Below, one piece after another: positions 9,792 through 16,535 of a stretch of DNA of 64,000 nt (positions within the stretch are counted from its first letter, which is position 1; every line of letters begins with the position of its first letter). Origin of the DNA: Croceicoccus marinus (GTDB lineage Bacteria; Pseudomonadota; Alphaproteobacteria; Sphingomonadales; Sphingomonadaceae); contig NZ_CP019603.1 of the NCBI RefSeq assembly GCF_001661675.2, forward strand, positions 248,001 to 312,000, in the 5' to 3' direction. The position numbers and the translations under genes were made by a program. Under the pieces are notes generated by a model. That model did no database searches. It saw only the letters and a program-made list of their open reading frames with translations, and was not told where the DNA came from.

Positions 9792-10271
9792 CCGCACAAG
9801 ACGCCGCCTTACAACATTCGCTCTGCACAACGCACGTGTCCGCTCTGCAAGCGTTTCTCATGAGACCTTTGCGCGGCGAGATCTGGATTATACTTCCGCT
9901 GGTCCATTCAATGCTGCCAACAGGCACTTTGGAGGCATTTGCGCATTGCTCTATTTGCCAAGAACCTCCTGCCTTTGCGGTGGCGGCGCAGAAACCACTT
10001 TCAGGCGGCATTAGCAAACAGACCACTACCACTCCGCGTCCGAAAGGTCGCCACACCCGGCTAACGACTGTTCCTCAAAAGCAATCTTAAATAAGAAGTA
10101 TTCCTCTTAGGCATCCTCTTTCAATTTTCAGAAGAGCAGATAATTGGTGTGTTGAAGGAACTTGCGCCGCATACACGGCATCGCGCCGGCTGTCGCTGAC
10201 GCTTTCAACGACAAAGAATGACGCCGGTATCGCGCTCTAGGGAACTGCCATAATGCATCCAGCAAAAGATT
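9792..10271. other. Gap without a supported gene
   Basis: Overlapping short frames exist on both strands (for example 9836-10090 plus and 9682-10056 minus), but none has a convincing start or a family motif. I see no hairpin terminator or repeat. The segment ends at the stop codon of the gene remnant at 10272-10406. Confidence 0.4.
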
Positions 10272-10406
10272 TTAATGTATTGGAGCAGACGTACTATAAA
10301 ATGCGGTCGCGTAGGACGCTCCGTCATGCAATTCGTAATTTACATCCTTGTGATATTTCATAAAGGGTACGCAGTAATCCGGGTGTTTGCCGTGATACTC
10401 TTTTTC
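10272..10406 (-). pseudogene. 3-prime remnant of the gene split by the IS3 element
   Basis: Reading away from the left IS end on the minus strand, 44 codons stay open until TAA at 10272-10274, with a protein-like composition (EKEYHGKHPDYC, MKYHKDVNYELHDG, SYATAFYSTS). It lies where the end of the disrupted gene to the right of the element (11643-12382) would be expected. No target-site duplication is seen, so the join cannot be proved. It could also belong to a different gene brought next to the IS by rearrangement. Confidence 0.4.
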
Positions 10407-10487
10407 TGCTCTGCCACCTGAAACTTGGACCATTCGCAGCTAGAGTTTCTGGCCGTAGATTTCCTTGGCTGGGCAAGGAGTCGTGGG

Positions 10488-10754
10488 ATGAAGGCATCGA
10501 AGTTTACGGACGCGCAGAAGGCGTTCGTTATTAAGCAAGGTGAGGAAGGAACGCCGGTTGCGGAAATCTGCCGGAAGGCCGGGATCAGCCAAGCAACTTA
10601 CTTCAACTGGAAGAAGAAGTACGCTGGGCTGATGCCGTCGGAGATGCGCCGCCTACGCGAGCTTGAGGATGAGAACGGACGTCTGAAGAAGATCGTCGCG
10701 GACCTGACGCTGGATCGCGAGATGCTGCAGGATGTCATCAAGCGAAAGCTTTAA
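10488..10754 (+). CDS. IS3-family transposase OrfA
   Basis: The start at ATG 10488 follows AAGGAG with good spacing and gives 88 residues. The product has a helix-turn-helix (GTPVAEICRKAGISQATYF, then NWKKKY) followed by a leucine-zipper-like coiled coil (RLRELEDENGRLKKIVADL), the usual OrfA plan for binding the IS ends and multimerising. A longer frame from 10425 adds residues overlapping the terminal repeat and is unlikely. It ends in KRKL at a TAA from which a -1 shift leads into orfB. Confidence 0.9.
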   Translation: MKASKFTDAQKAFVIKQGEEGTPVAEICRKAGISQATYFNWKKKYAGLMPSEMRRLRELEDENGRLKKIVADLTLDREMLQDVIKRKL

Positions 10755-11635
10755 GGCCGGATCGGAAGCGCGAGCTTATCGACGCTGTTCGGCAGGACTG
10801 GCATGTGACGATCCGCAGGGCATGTTCGGCTTTGCAGTTTGATCGTTCGACCTATCATTACCAGTCCCGTCGTACTGATCCGGCCTTTCTGAAGAAGCGC
10901 ATCAAGGAAATCTGCGAGACGCACGTCCGCTACGGATACCGGCGGGTATATTACATCCTGCGCCGGGACGGTTGGTGCGTGAACTTGAAGAAGGTCTACC
11001 GGCTTTACAGGGAGTTGGGTCTGCAGCTGCGGAACAAGACGCCGAAGCGGCGGGTCAAGGCCAAGCTGCGCGAGGATCGCGCACCGGCGGTCCGACCGAA
11101 CGATGTGTGGGCGATGGACTTTGTTCACGACCAACTGGCGACTGGGCGTAAGCTTCGTATCCTGACCGTGGTCGATACGTTCTCCCGGCTATCGCCGGTG
11201 ATCGATCCCCGGTTCCGCTACCGGGGTGAGGACGTGGTCGCCACGCTGGATCGCGCCTGCCGGACGATCGGCTATCCGAAGACGATCAGGGTCGACAATG
11301 GCAGCGAATTTATCTCGCGGGACATGGATCTGTGGGCTTACCAGCGCGGTGTGATCCTGGACTTCTCCCGCCCAGGCAAGCCCACAGACAATGCGTTCAT
11401 CGAAGCGTTCAACAGCAAGCTGCGCAGCGAATGCCTGAACGCCCACTGGTTCCTGTCGCTGCAAGATGCTTGCGAAAAGCTGGAGGCTTGGCGTAGACAC
11501 TACAACGAGGATCGACCGCACAGCGCGATCGGGAATATCCCCCCGATCATGCTTGCAAACTCAGCCGGTGAAACCAGCCCACCGAACCTGAGCAAGGCCG
11601 AAAACTCCAGACCTGAGCGGTCCAAGGTTGGGTAG
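10748..11635 (+). CDS. IS3-family transposase OrfB (DDE integrase, made by -1 frameshift)
   Basis: The OrfB frame is -1 relative to orfA. It is open across the orfA stop, where it reads ALRPDRKRELIDAVRQDW, a typical IS3 OrfB N-terminus, so the working protein is probably an OrfAB fusion made by slippage at the CGAAAGC site. An internal GTG start at 10805 is the alternative. The HTH_21-like segment is followed by an rve integrase core with catalytic D in WAMDFVHD, D in RVDNGSEF and E in AFIEAFNSKLR. No lesion is seen, so the element may be active. Confidence 0.9.
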   Translation, partial: ALRPDRKRELIDAVRQDWHVTIRRACSALQFDRSTYHYQSRRTDPAFLKKRIKEICETHVRYGYRRVYYILRRDGWCVNLKKVYRLYRELGLQLRNKTPKRRVKAKLREDRAPAVRPNDVWAMDFVHDQLATGRKLRILTVVDTFSRLSPVIDPRFRYRGEDVVATLDRACRTIGYPKTIRVDNGSEFISRDMDLWAYQRGVILDFSRPGKPTDNAFIEAFNSKLRSECLNAHWFLSLQDACEKLEAWRRHYNEDRPHSAIGNIPPIMLANSAGETSPPNLSKAENSRPERSKVG

Positions 11636-11642
11636 CAGAGCA

Positions 11643-12382
11643 CGGTCTGATAGGCCGACCAGTCCAATGATCTTGGAGCACCGGTTTCCTTGATCGAGTC
11701 ACTGTTCATGTCGATTGTTCGATTGACCAGGTCGGTATTGACGGTGATCGGCCAGATGGGCCTGATCTGCGCGGCAGCGCGTTGCAGCACGACGAGCTCA
11801 AATCCAGTCAGATCCGTGATGTCGTTTTCATAGGGCATATCGCCGCCAAACATGCCATGTTCGGGCAATTCGCACGCGATTTCGATGGCTGTTCTGAGCC
11901 GCTCCAAGGCGCCAATCATGAGTAAGCCTGCGAATTCGAGTATCTGATCGTCTCCAATATAATCTTCGGCCTCATCAAAGCAGAGCTGGCCGACGAAATC
12001 CTCGGGCCACGGCGTTCTCGCAGTTTTTAGCGAGAAAGGCGATAAACAGCTGATTGAGATACCTGTGCTCCTCCTCGCTATATTCGAGCGGATAGCGGTA
12101 GAATTCATCACGGCGCGATTTGATCTGGTTCTTGGTTTCGCTGCCCGGAATGGTCAGGTTCGCCATGTGTGCGGCGATTAATTCGCTGTATTCGCGGATG
12201 ATCGAATTGATCATTCGATGCCATTGCGTTTGCTGGCGAAGGTCTTCGAAGTCGAGATAATGCAGGAGGCGGCGTTCTATCGTCCCGGCATCCTTGGTCC
12301 TGATATCCTTTCGCCATTTACCCCTAATGGCTTCCAAGGCTTCTCTTGCCGACTGGTATTCTGCATTGTCGAAGTCGTCCAT
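11643..12382 (-). pseudogene. Hypothetical gene, frameshifted and interrupted by the IS3 element
   Basis: The first part is open from ATG 12382 to a stop at 11975 (135 residues, starting MDDFDNAEYQSAREAL). From about 12020 coding character moves to another frame (PEDFVGQLCFDEAEDYIGDD, later MFGGDMPYENDITDL and TVNTDLVNRTIDMNS) and continues into the right end of the IS. This looks like one gene with a small indel, then cut by the insertion; two overlapping genes are the alternative. The product appears soluble and acidic, and I do not recognise the family. A possible tail is at 10272-10406. Confidence 0.5.
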
Positions 12383-12503
12383 TCCCTAACCTTACCCTTG
12401 CGAAAAATGGTCCTAGGCATGTTTTAGGATGAAGGACGGCTTGCCCAAAATTACGACTGCCGATCTGGCAGAAAGTTGGTTTTCCGATGAAGGGCGCAAA
12501 GAA

Positions 12504-12537
12504 AAAGCCCGCCGAGCGGTTCGCTCCGGCGGGCTTG
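12504..12537 (-). terminator. Rho-independent terminator of the 52-residue gene
   Basis: Read on the minus strand, AAGCCCGCCGGAGCG pairs with CGCTCGGCGGGCTT with one bulged base, and a run of five T follows. It starts 13 bases after the stop of the gene at 12550-12708. Confidence 0.8.
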
Positions 12538-12549
12538 AAAAGCGGATAC

Positions 12550-12708
12550 TTACTGATCGTTGGCGGCCTCGCTGACTTCGAACTCGATGGTACCGATATC
12601 GATGCCAGTGACGCGCGAGAGGGCCGCGACGCGCTCGGAGGTGTCTTCGCCATCGGCCTGCTCGGCTGCGATCGACGACAGTGCCTGGCGGTATGCTGCT
12701 GCAGACAT
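12550..12708 (-). CDS. Hypothetical 52-residue acidic protein
   Basis: ATG at 12708 lies six bases after an AGAAGGG ribosome-binding site, and the frame ends with TAA at 12550-12552, directly before a strong terminator. The product (MSAAAYRQALSSIAAEQADG, later SRVTGIDIGTIEFEVSE) is acidic, alanine-rich at the start and lacks cysteine, signal peptide and membrane segment. The coding potential is supported by the binding site plus its own terminator. I do not recognise the family. It is the last of the minus-strand small-gene run. Confidence 0.6.
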   Translation of the reverse strand: MSAAAYRQALSSIAAEQADGEDTSERVAALSRVTGIDIGTIEFEVSEAANDQ

Positions 12709-12814
12709 CAAATTTTCCCTTCTAAGCCTTGGATCATCAAGGCTCTTCCCGAAGGGGTGATTGTCTTTGGGCCTGACGGCGGCGGTGCCGTCCGTCTCTC
12801 AGCTGGCCTGCCGG

Positions 12815-13078
12815 TCAGCTGACCTTCGCTGGTGTCTCGGCGATGATCGCGGCGATATCGTCGTCGATCCTGAGGGATGTCTGCGGGAAATAGGCTGTAT
12901 AGCCCGTCTTCGTGTGCAGGATGACGATCTCGTGATGGCGCTTGTTCTGGCCGATGATCGCGTAGTGCTCGATCTTGCCGGTGGGAGAGTCCGCCTGCCA
13001 GAGCAGGTTGAGCTCGATGTCGTGCTCACGAAGGAGGCGTTCGCGAAAGACGTTGAAGGCGACCATGGGGTTCTCCAT
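12815..13078 (-). CDS. Hypothetical 87-residue protein of the small-gene run
   Basis: I start at ATG 13078 (MENPMVAFNVFRERLLREHD); an ATG at 13066 is an alternative. An upstream ATG at 13123 would span a GC-rich hairpin, so I reject it. The product has a helical start and then an alternating beta pattern (HYAIIGQNKRHHEIVILHTK, then GYTAYFP), ending in an acidic and then lysine tail. No known motif is recognised. It is co-directional with the neighbouring small genes. Confidence 0.5.
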   Translation of the reverse strand: MENPMVAFNVFRERLLREHDIELNLLWQADSPTGKIEHYAIIGQNKRHHEIVILHTKTGYTAYFPQTSLRIDDDIAAIIAETPAKVS

Positions 13079-13087
13079 CAGGGCCCT

Positions 13088-13106
13088 GCCCGGCGAGGAG
13101 CCGGGC
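13088..13106 (-). terminator. GC-rich hairpin between two small genes
   Basis: GCCCGGC and GCCGGGC form a perfect 7-bp stem with a 5-base loop, downstream of the gene ending at 13152. No T-run follows on the minus strand, so it may attenuate or stabilise RNA rather than terminate. Confidence 0.4.
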
Positions 13107-13151
13107 GGGAACGGTTGGGGCATGACTGCCCTGGACTAAGGCGGCTGGCGG

Positions 13152-13433
13152 TCAGGCTGCGCTGAGTTCGCAGATCTTCCCGAAAGCCAGTTCATCCCGG
13201 CCGCGAAGGACGCGGATGTCGTGGCAGCTGACGTTCACGTGGGCGCGGCGAAGCTCGCGCACCAGGTGACGCTCACTCGATGGAATGGAAGCGCGCACGG
13301 TTCCGTGGCGGCGGGTCTCGATGGTGACGTAATGCTCGCCTGCGATCTCGCGGCTGATGTTCGAGACGAACCCGCGAAGCTGGGTTTCAGGCGCGACGCG
13401 GCGCTGATCGACGTGGACCATGGCAGTGTGCAT
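13152..13433 (-). CDS. Hypothetical 93-residue protein, paralogue of 13505-13762
   Basis: ATG 13433 follows a GGAGGG binding site, so I choose it over an upstream ATG at 13508. The product (MHTAMVHVDQRRVAPETQLR) shares a core with the next gene upstream: V.IE.R.HG.V.A..P...., a leucine/arginine helix, CH, and a GxI motif near the end (ETRRHGTVRASIPSSERHL here; DVRHGASVKAHVPAEKQDL there). That marks the two as diverged tandem duplicates. No signal peptide or membrane segment is present. Function unknown. Confidence 0.6.
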   Translation of the reverse strand: MHTAMVHVDQRRVAPETQLRGFVSNISREIAGEHYVTIETRRHGTVRASIPSSERHLVRELRRAHVNVSCHDIRVLRGRDELAFGKICELSAA

Positions 13434-13482
13434 GGCTTTTCCCTCCAGGGTTGAACTCACCTCGAGCGATGGAACCGGGGAA

Positions 13483-13500
13483 CGGCGGCCTTGGCCGCCG
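13483..13500 (-). terminator. Perfect hairpin after the gene at 13505-13762
   Basis: CGGCGGCC, TT and GGCCGCCG form an 8-bp stem with a 2-base loop, just past the stop at 13505. The following T content on the minus strand is weak (TTCCCC), so termination is plausible but not certain. Confidence 0.45.
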
Positions 13501-13504
13501 TCCA

Positions 13505-13762
13505 TCACATGTGGGTGGCGTAGACGATCTCGCCCGCGCCCAGCTGCACGTCGTTCACGACGATGAAAAACTCATGGCAACTGCCAGCGGCCTGCGCCTC
13601 GCGCAGGCTGGCGAGCAGGTCCTGCTTTTCGGCAGGGACATGCGCCTTCACGCTGGCGCCGTGGCGGACGTCGATCTCGACCAGGCAATGGCCTGCGAAA
13701 GGTGCGTGGACCTTGCTAACCCAGCCAGTGCGCTGAATGCTCTGGTGCGTGATGGTCGACAT
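13505..13762 (-). CDS. Hypothetical 85-residue protein, paralogue of 13152-13433
   Basis: ATG 13762 (MSTITHQSIQRTGW) follows GGAAGGG with good spacing, so I prefer it to an ATG at 13786. The core DVRHGASVKAHVPAEKQDL and the later SCHEFFIVV and LGAGEI positions match the downstream gene by eye. The predicted fold is a small alpha/beta protein without export signals. I do not recognise a named family. Duplication followed by divergence is the simplest reading. Confidence 0.6.
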   Translation of the reverse strand: MSTITHQSIQRTGWVSKVHAPFAGHCLVEIDVRHGASVKAHVPAEKQDLLASLREAQAAGSCHEFFIVVNDVQLGAGEIVYATHM

Positions 13763-13855
13763 GATCTTTTCCCTTCCGATTTCCATTTCAAGGAAACCGG
13801 GACCCGAAGGGTGCGGCTGGCCTTCTAACCTGCCGGCGGATTCTATCCTCGATCG

Positions 13856-14065
13856 CTAGGGCGCATCCGCTGCGATGATGTCGCCGTTATGGATCATCGT
13901 TCCCTGTTCATCTTCGATGAACACCTGGGCAAAGCCGAGATTGCGGGCTTCGTCGCTAGCCATCTTGAGAGCTTCCTGTGCATCGAAAGCTCGAACATAA
14001 AAGCGATGTCCGTCCGAGGATCCCTCGGAGAAAGGTACACAGCCAAATCTGCAAGGCTCGGCCAT
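13856..14065 (-). CDS. Hypothetical 69-residue protein of the small-gene run
   Basis: ATG 14065 (MAEPCRFGCVPFSEGSS) follows CAGGAG by eight bases and is preferred to an upstream ATG at 14098 that would overlap the terminator region. The product resembles small DUF-type proteins that modify residue accessibility: a YVRAFDAQEALKMASDEAR helix follows a beta strand, then FAQVFIEDEQG. Two cysteines lie near the N-terminus. The family is not recognised. Confidence 0.5.
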   Translation of the reverse strand: MAEPCRFGCVPFSEGSSDGHRFYVRAFDAQEALKMASDEARNLGFAQVFIEDEQGTMIHNGDIIAADAP

Positions 14066-14101
14066 CGTTGATCTCCTGTCGGGGTGGAAATTGGGCATAA
14101 G

Positions 14102-14133
14102 AAAAACCCGGCCTCCTTGCTGGAGGCCGGGTT
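14102..14133 (-). terminator. Rho-independent terminator of gene 14157-14444
   Basis: On the minus strand AACCCGGCCTCC and GGAGGCCGGGTT form a 12-bp stem with a short loop, followed by TTTTTC. It lies about 20 bases past the stop of the gene. Confidence 0.85.
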
Positions 14134-14156
14134 CCCTGATGTCGGAGCGAAGGCGC

Positions 14157-14444
14157 TTATGCTGCCTTCTTCATCTCGGCATTGCGGTCGTTGTGAGCCT
14201 GCATGCGCGATGCTTTGCGCTGGGCCGCGTCGATCTTCGACTGTTCGAGGCGCGCCTTGTGAGCGGCGATATCCGCGTCCTTGCGCGCGGCGCGTGCGGC
14301 GCGCATCTCGGCGCCCTTCGCCTTCATCGCCGCCAGATTGGCTTCGACCGCGGCGGCCGAGCGTGCGAGGCGGTCGGCCTTCAGCTGGGCGTTGCGTGCT
14401 TCATGGTACTGCTGCGCGTCCGAGATGGTCTTGGTGTCGGTCAT
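14157..14444 (-). CDS. Highly charged helical protein (95 aa), tandem paralogue of 14622-14906
   Basis: ATG 14444 (MTDTKTISDAQQYHEARNAQ) lies eight bases after AGAGGA. The product is almost wholly Ala/Arg/Lys/Glu-rich helix without proline in its body, so a long single helix or coiled coil is likely, with strong positive charge at the end (RNAEMKKAA). It is nearly identical to the product of 14622-14906 over most of its length. The character would suit nucleic-acid or protein binding, but that is inference. The gene ends in its own terminator. Confidence 0.65.
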   Translation of the reverse strand: MTDTKTISDAQQYHEARNAQLKADRLARSAAAVEANLAAMKAKGAEMRAARAARKDADIAAHKARLEQSKIDAAQRKASRMQAHNDRNAEMKKAA

Positions 14445-14554
14445 GACTGTCATTCCTCTGTGCTGATGTTCGATCTTTTTCCCCTCACCTGAAGGGAGCA
14501 TATTCAATCCAGTCGATCAGGGACGCTTTCGCCCCGGTCGGCCTTGGCACGACG

Positions 14555-14588
14555 AAAACCCCGCCGGGCGCGCGGCCTGGCGGGGCTC
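14555..14588 (-). terminator. Rho-independent terminator of gene 14622-14906
   Basis: On the minus strand GCCCCGCC pairs with GGCGGGG around a GC-rich loop, followed by TTTTC, some 35 bases past the stop. Confidence 0.7.
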
Positions 14589-14621
14589 CGTGTGTTTCGC
14601 GATGAGCGAACTGGCGGCGGC

Positions 14622-14906
14622 TTACGCCGCCCTCTTCATCTCGGCATTGCGGTCGTTGTGAGCCTGCATGCGCGAAGCCTTGCGCTCTGCCGCATCGATC
14701 TTCGACTGCTCGAGGCGCGCGTTGTGAGCGGCGATACTCGCATCCTTGCGTGCGGTGCGCGCGGCACGCATCTCGATGCCCTTCGCCTTCATCGCAGCCA
14801 TGTTGGCTTCAACCGCGGCGGCCGAGCGCGCAAGGCGGTCCGCCTTCAGCTGGGCGTTGCGTGCTTCGTGGGCCTGCTGTGCTTCCGAGATGGTCTTCTG
14901 TTCCAT
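14622..14906 (-). CDS. Highly charged helical protein (94 aa), tandem paralogue of 14157-14444
   Basis: ATG 14906 (MEQKTISEAQQAHEARNAQ) follows CAGGAGCGAAG. Apart from the first few residues and scattered conservative changes, it matches its neighbour through AQLKADRLARSAAAVEAN and SKIDAAERKASRMQAHNDRN to the end. It is predicted to be one long charged helix in the cytosol. Each copy keeps its own ribosome-binding site and terminator, so the duplication unit included the regulatory signals. Function unknown. Confidence 0.65.
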   Translation of the reverse strand: MEQKTISEAQQAHEARNAQLKADRLARSAAAVEANMAAMKAKGIEMRAARTARKDASIAAHNARLEQSKIDAAERKASRMQAHNDRNAEMKRAA

Positions 14907-15021
14907 GGATCTTCGCTCCTGATTGGCGTGATAAATTTTTTCCCTTCTTCCCGAAGGGGCAAATTCTTCATCATCTGTCTGGGGAAGTCCGGTCGTCGAC
15001 CGGCTGGCGCTCGCGGAGCCC

Positions 15022-15516
15022 TTATTGCGGCGGCTTGGAAAGCCTGCCGTCGTCGTCGATCAATTCAAGCATCCCGTCCCATTGCCAAAGGACGAGATTG
15101 ACATCGTCCGGCCCGGCGCCGCGCACGAAGCTGGGCACGAAGAGCCCTGCGAAGCCGTCGGCGATCATCGTCTCGGCGAGCTCTTGCGTTGGCACCGGCT
15201 CGCCAAGGAGTGCCTTCATGCGCCAGCCCTTGTCTGCGAGCATGGACGGCTTAAATTCGTACTGGGCGAGAAGCCCTGAATCCCGGCCATCGAGCAGCGG
15301 CCCGATATCTGCGCGATAAGCGACAAGGGTGGTGGGCTGCAGGTCGCCGACCTGGTTGGCCTCGCGAATGGCCGTGTCAGGCGCGAGCGCGGTATAGAGA
15401 GTTTCGCGGCCCGGTCGGTTGAAGCGCCCGCCATTGCGGCGGGCGCCCTCACCCGACATGGGGTCGCGCGCATATACCGGGTTCAAGGCCCGGTAGAGCA
15501 GTCCGGTATATCGCAT
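15022..15516 (-). CDS. RES-domain toxin of a type II toxin-antitoxin module
   Basis: The 164-residue product has RES-family marks: an early YRAL, then GEGARRNGGRFN (the RGxRFN-type motif), ETLYTALAPDTAIRE with the conserved Tyr and Glu, and a later conserved serine region. Characterised RES toxins deplete NAD+, by hydrolysis or phosphorolysis, and stop growth. The ATG at 15516 lies three bases after the stop of the antitoxin gene, the usual antitoxin-first order. Length is normal for the family and no lesion is visible. Confidence 0.85.
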   Translation of the reverse strand: MRYTGLLYRALNPVYARDPMSGEGARRNGGRFNRPGRETLYTALAPDTAIREANQVGDLQPTTLVAYRADIGPLLDGRDSGLLAQYEFKPSMLADKGWRMKALLGEPVPTQELAETMIADGFAGLFVPSFVRGAGPDDVNLVLWQWDGMLELIDDDGRLSKPPQ

Positions 15517-15519
15517 GGA

Positions 15520-15876
15520 TCAGGCGTAGACGCCGGCGTCGACCGCATCGATGAACTGGAGGACCGCATCGGCCTTGTCCTCGTGCACCAGCTGCATCGC
15601 GGTGCGCCCGTCGAAGCCGGGCAGCGGTTCGGAGCGATACCACGCATAGGCGGCCAGCGGCGAGCCGAAGCGCGGTTCGACCTTGTTTAGGATCTCGATC
15701 ATCTGGCGCATGCGGCGCTGCGTCCGGTCGGAGCGGATCCGGTCCTTGCGCTGGATCGCGTCCTTGCCGAGGCCGAGCGAGCGCGACAGCTCCTCGACCG
15801 TGGTAAGGAGCAGCTCTGCGAGCTTCTTCGGAGCGAAGAGGCCATCTGAAAGGGTCTTCTCGATCATCATTCGCAT
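15520..15876 (-). CDS. Xre/MbcA/ParS-type antitoxin for the RES toxin
   Basis: This 118-residue protein has an N-terminal helix-turn-helix-like part (LAELLLTTVEELSRSLGLGK) and a C-terminal DUF2384/MbcA-ParS toxin-binding region with AYAWYRSEPLPGFDGRTAMQ, closing with a helix ending AGVYA. In RES-Xre systems this protein blocks the toxin active site and represses the operon. ATG 15876 is used; an internal ATG at 15870 is possible. A palindrome lies about 15 bases upstream. Confidence 0.85.
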   Translation of the reverse strand: MRMMIEKTLSDGLFAPKKLAELLLTTVEELSRSLGLGKDAIQRKDRIRSDRTQRRMRQMIEILNKVEPRFGSPLAAYAWYRSEPLPGFDGRTAMQLVHEDKADAVLQFIDAVDAGVYA

Positions 15877-15889
15877 GTCTCACGTTTTC

Positions 15890-15907
15890 TGACGCTATAT
15901 AGTGTCA
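15890..15907 (-). promoter_or_regulatory. Palindromic operator/promoter of the RES-Xre module
   Basis: TGACGCTATATAGTGTCA is an 18-base palindrome with one mismatched pair, just upstream of the antitoxin start. The central TATATA could be part of the -10 element, so repressor binding there would block transcription. That is the usual autoregulation in this family; the role is inferred. Confidence 0.6.
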
Positions 15908-16062
15908 ATATGGACGGCTAACAAGCGCGCTCCATGATGGACCTTGTTCCGCGAACCCGCGGTGGAAGAGTGGGTGAAAACAGTGCGCAGCGAGATGCAC
16001 GCCGCCTGCGATACGGCTCAGGCTACCAACTGGTTTGGGCGATAGGCCAGCCTTTCCCGAAG

Positions 16063-16167
16063 TTAAAAGTCGGTACCGCCCTCATCTTCATCCTCGTACG
16101 TGCTTTCGTTGGGATCGATATATTCAGTCACGCCCTGAACAACGAAATTGACGATACTCCATACCAT
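16063..16167 (-). CDS. Possible micro-ORF or gene tail with an acidic end (34 aa)
   Basis: ATG 16167 to TAA 16063 encodes MVWSIVNFVVQGVTEYIDPN, then a very acidic tail with EDEDEGG. No clear ribosome-binding site is present, and a stop lies just upstream in frame, so it may be the tail of a lost gene rather than a small protein. Nothing else is recognisable in 15908-16530. Confidence 0.22.
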   Translation of the reverse strand: MVWSIVNFVVQGVTEYIDPNESTYEDEDEGGTDF

Positions 16168-16535
16168 GGAGCAAGGCGGTCATCGAAATTCATACCGGCC
16201 GGTAGCGTCACTGGCGTTCCCCTATCAATACATTCCAGCGATCTCTTTTCTCGTGTCGATGGTCGGGGAGCTGGTAGTCCTCCCGGCATACAATCTATTC
16301 CGGCATTCATTGTTGCGTTGAGGCACTTTCGCACTCTGGCCACGGACAGGCATGAGGAGACGTCGTAGCCGTGAATGGGCTGTCGCGACGGTTGGTCCGC
16401 CTTGCTATCAGAGTCGGCCGATCGTACCGACCTTGGTCGCGTCAGACCAAGGATCTGCATTCGAAACCCCCTACCGACGGCGACGTCGGATTGTTCCTTT
16501 TCCCGCAAATAGGTCATTTCGGACCGAAGTTGGCT

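Larger units (their letters stand above)
10407..11642 (+). mobile_element. IS3-family insertion sequence (IS407-like group)
   Basis: The element is about 1236 bp and carries overlapping orfA and orfB. Its ends are imperfect inverted repeats: TGCTCTGCCACC, then AAACTTGGACC, at 10407-10431, mirrored by GGTCCAAGGTTGGGTAGCAG, then AGCA, at 11619-11642, with TG...CA tips. The flanks are TTTC on the left and CGGT on the right, so no target duplication is visible; this suggests a later rearrangement or an altered end. Group assignment is from the orfA and orfB sequence style. Confidence 0.88.

Noticed and set aside
15934..16368. Plus-strand 144-codon frame after the toxin-antitoxin module
   Set aside because: Composition is irregular, with no start signal, and the opposite strand gives equally open frames.
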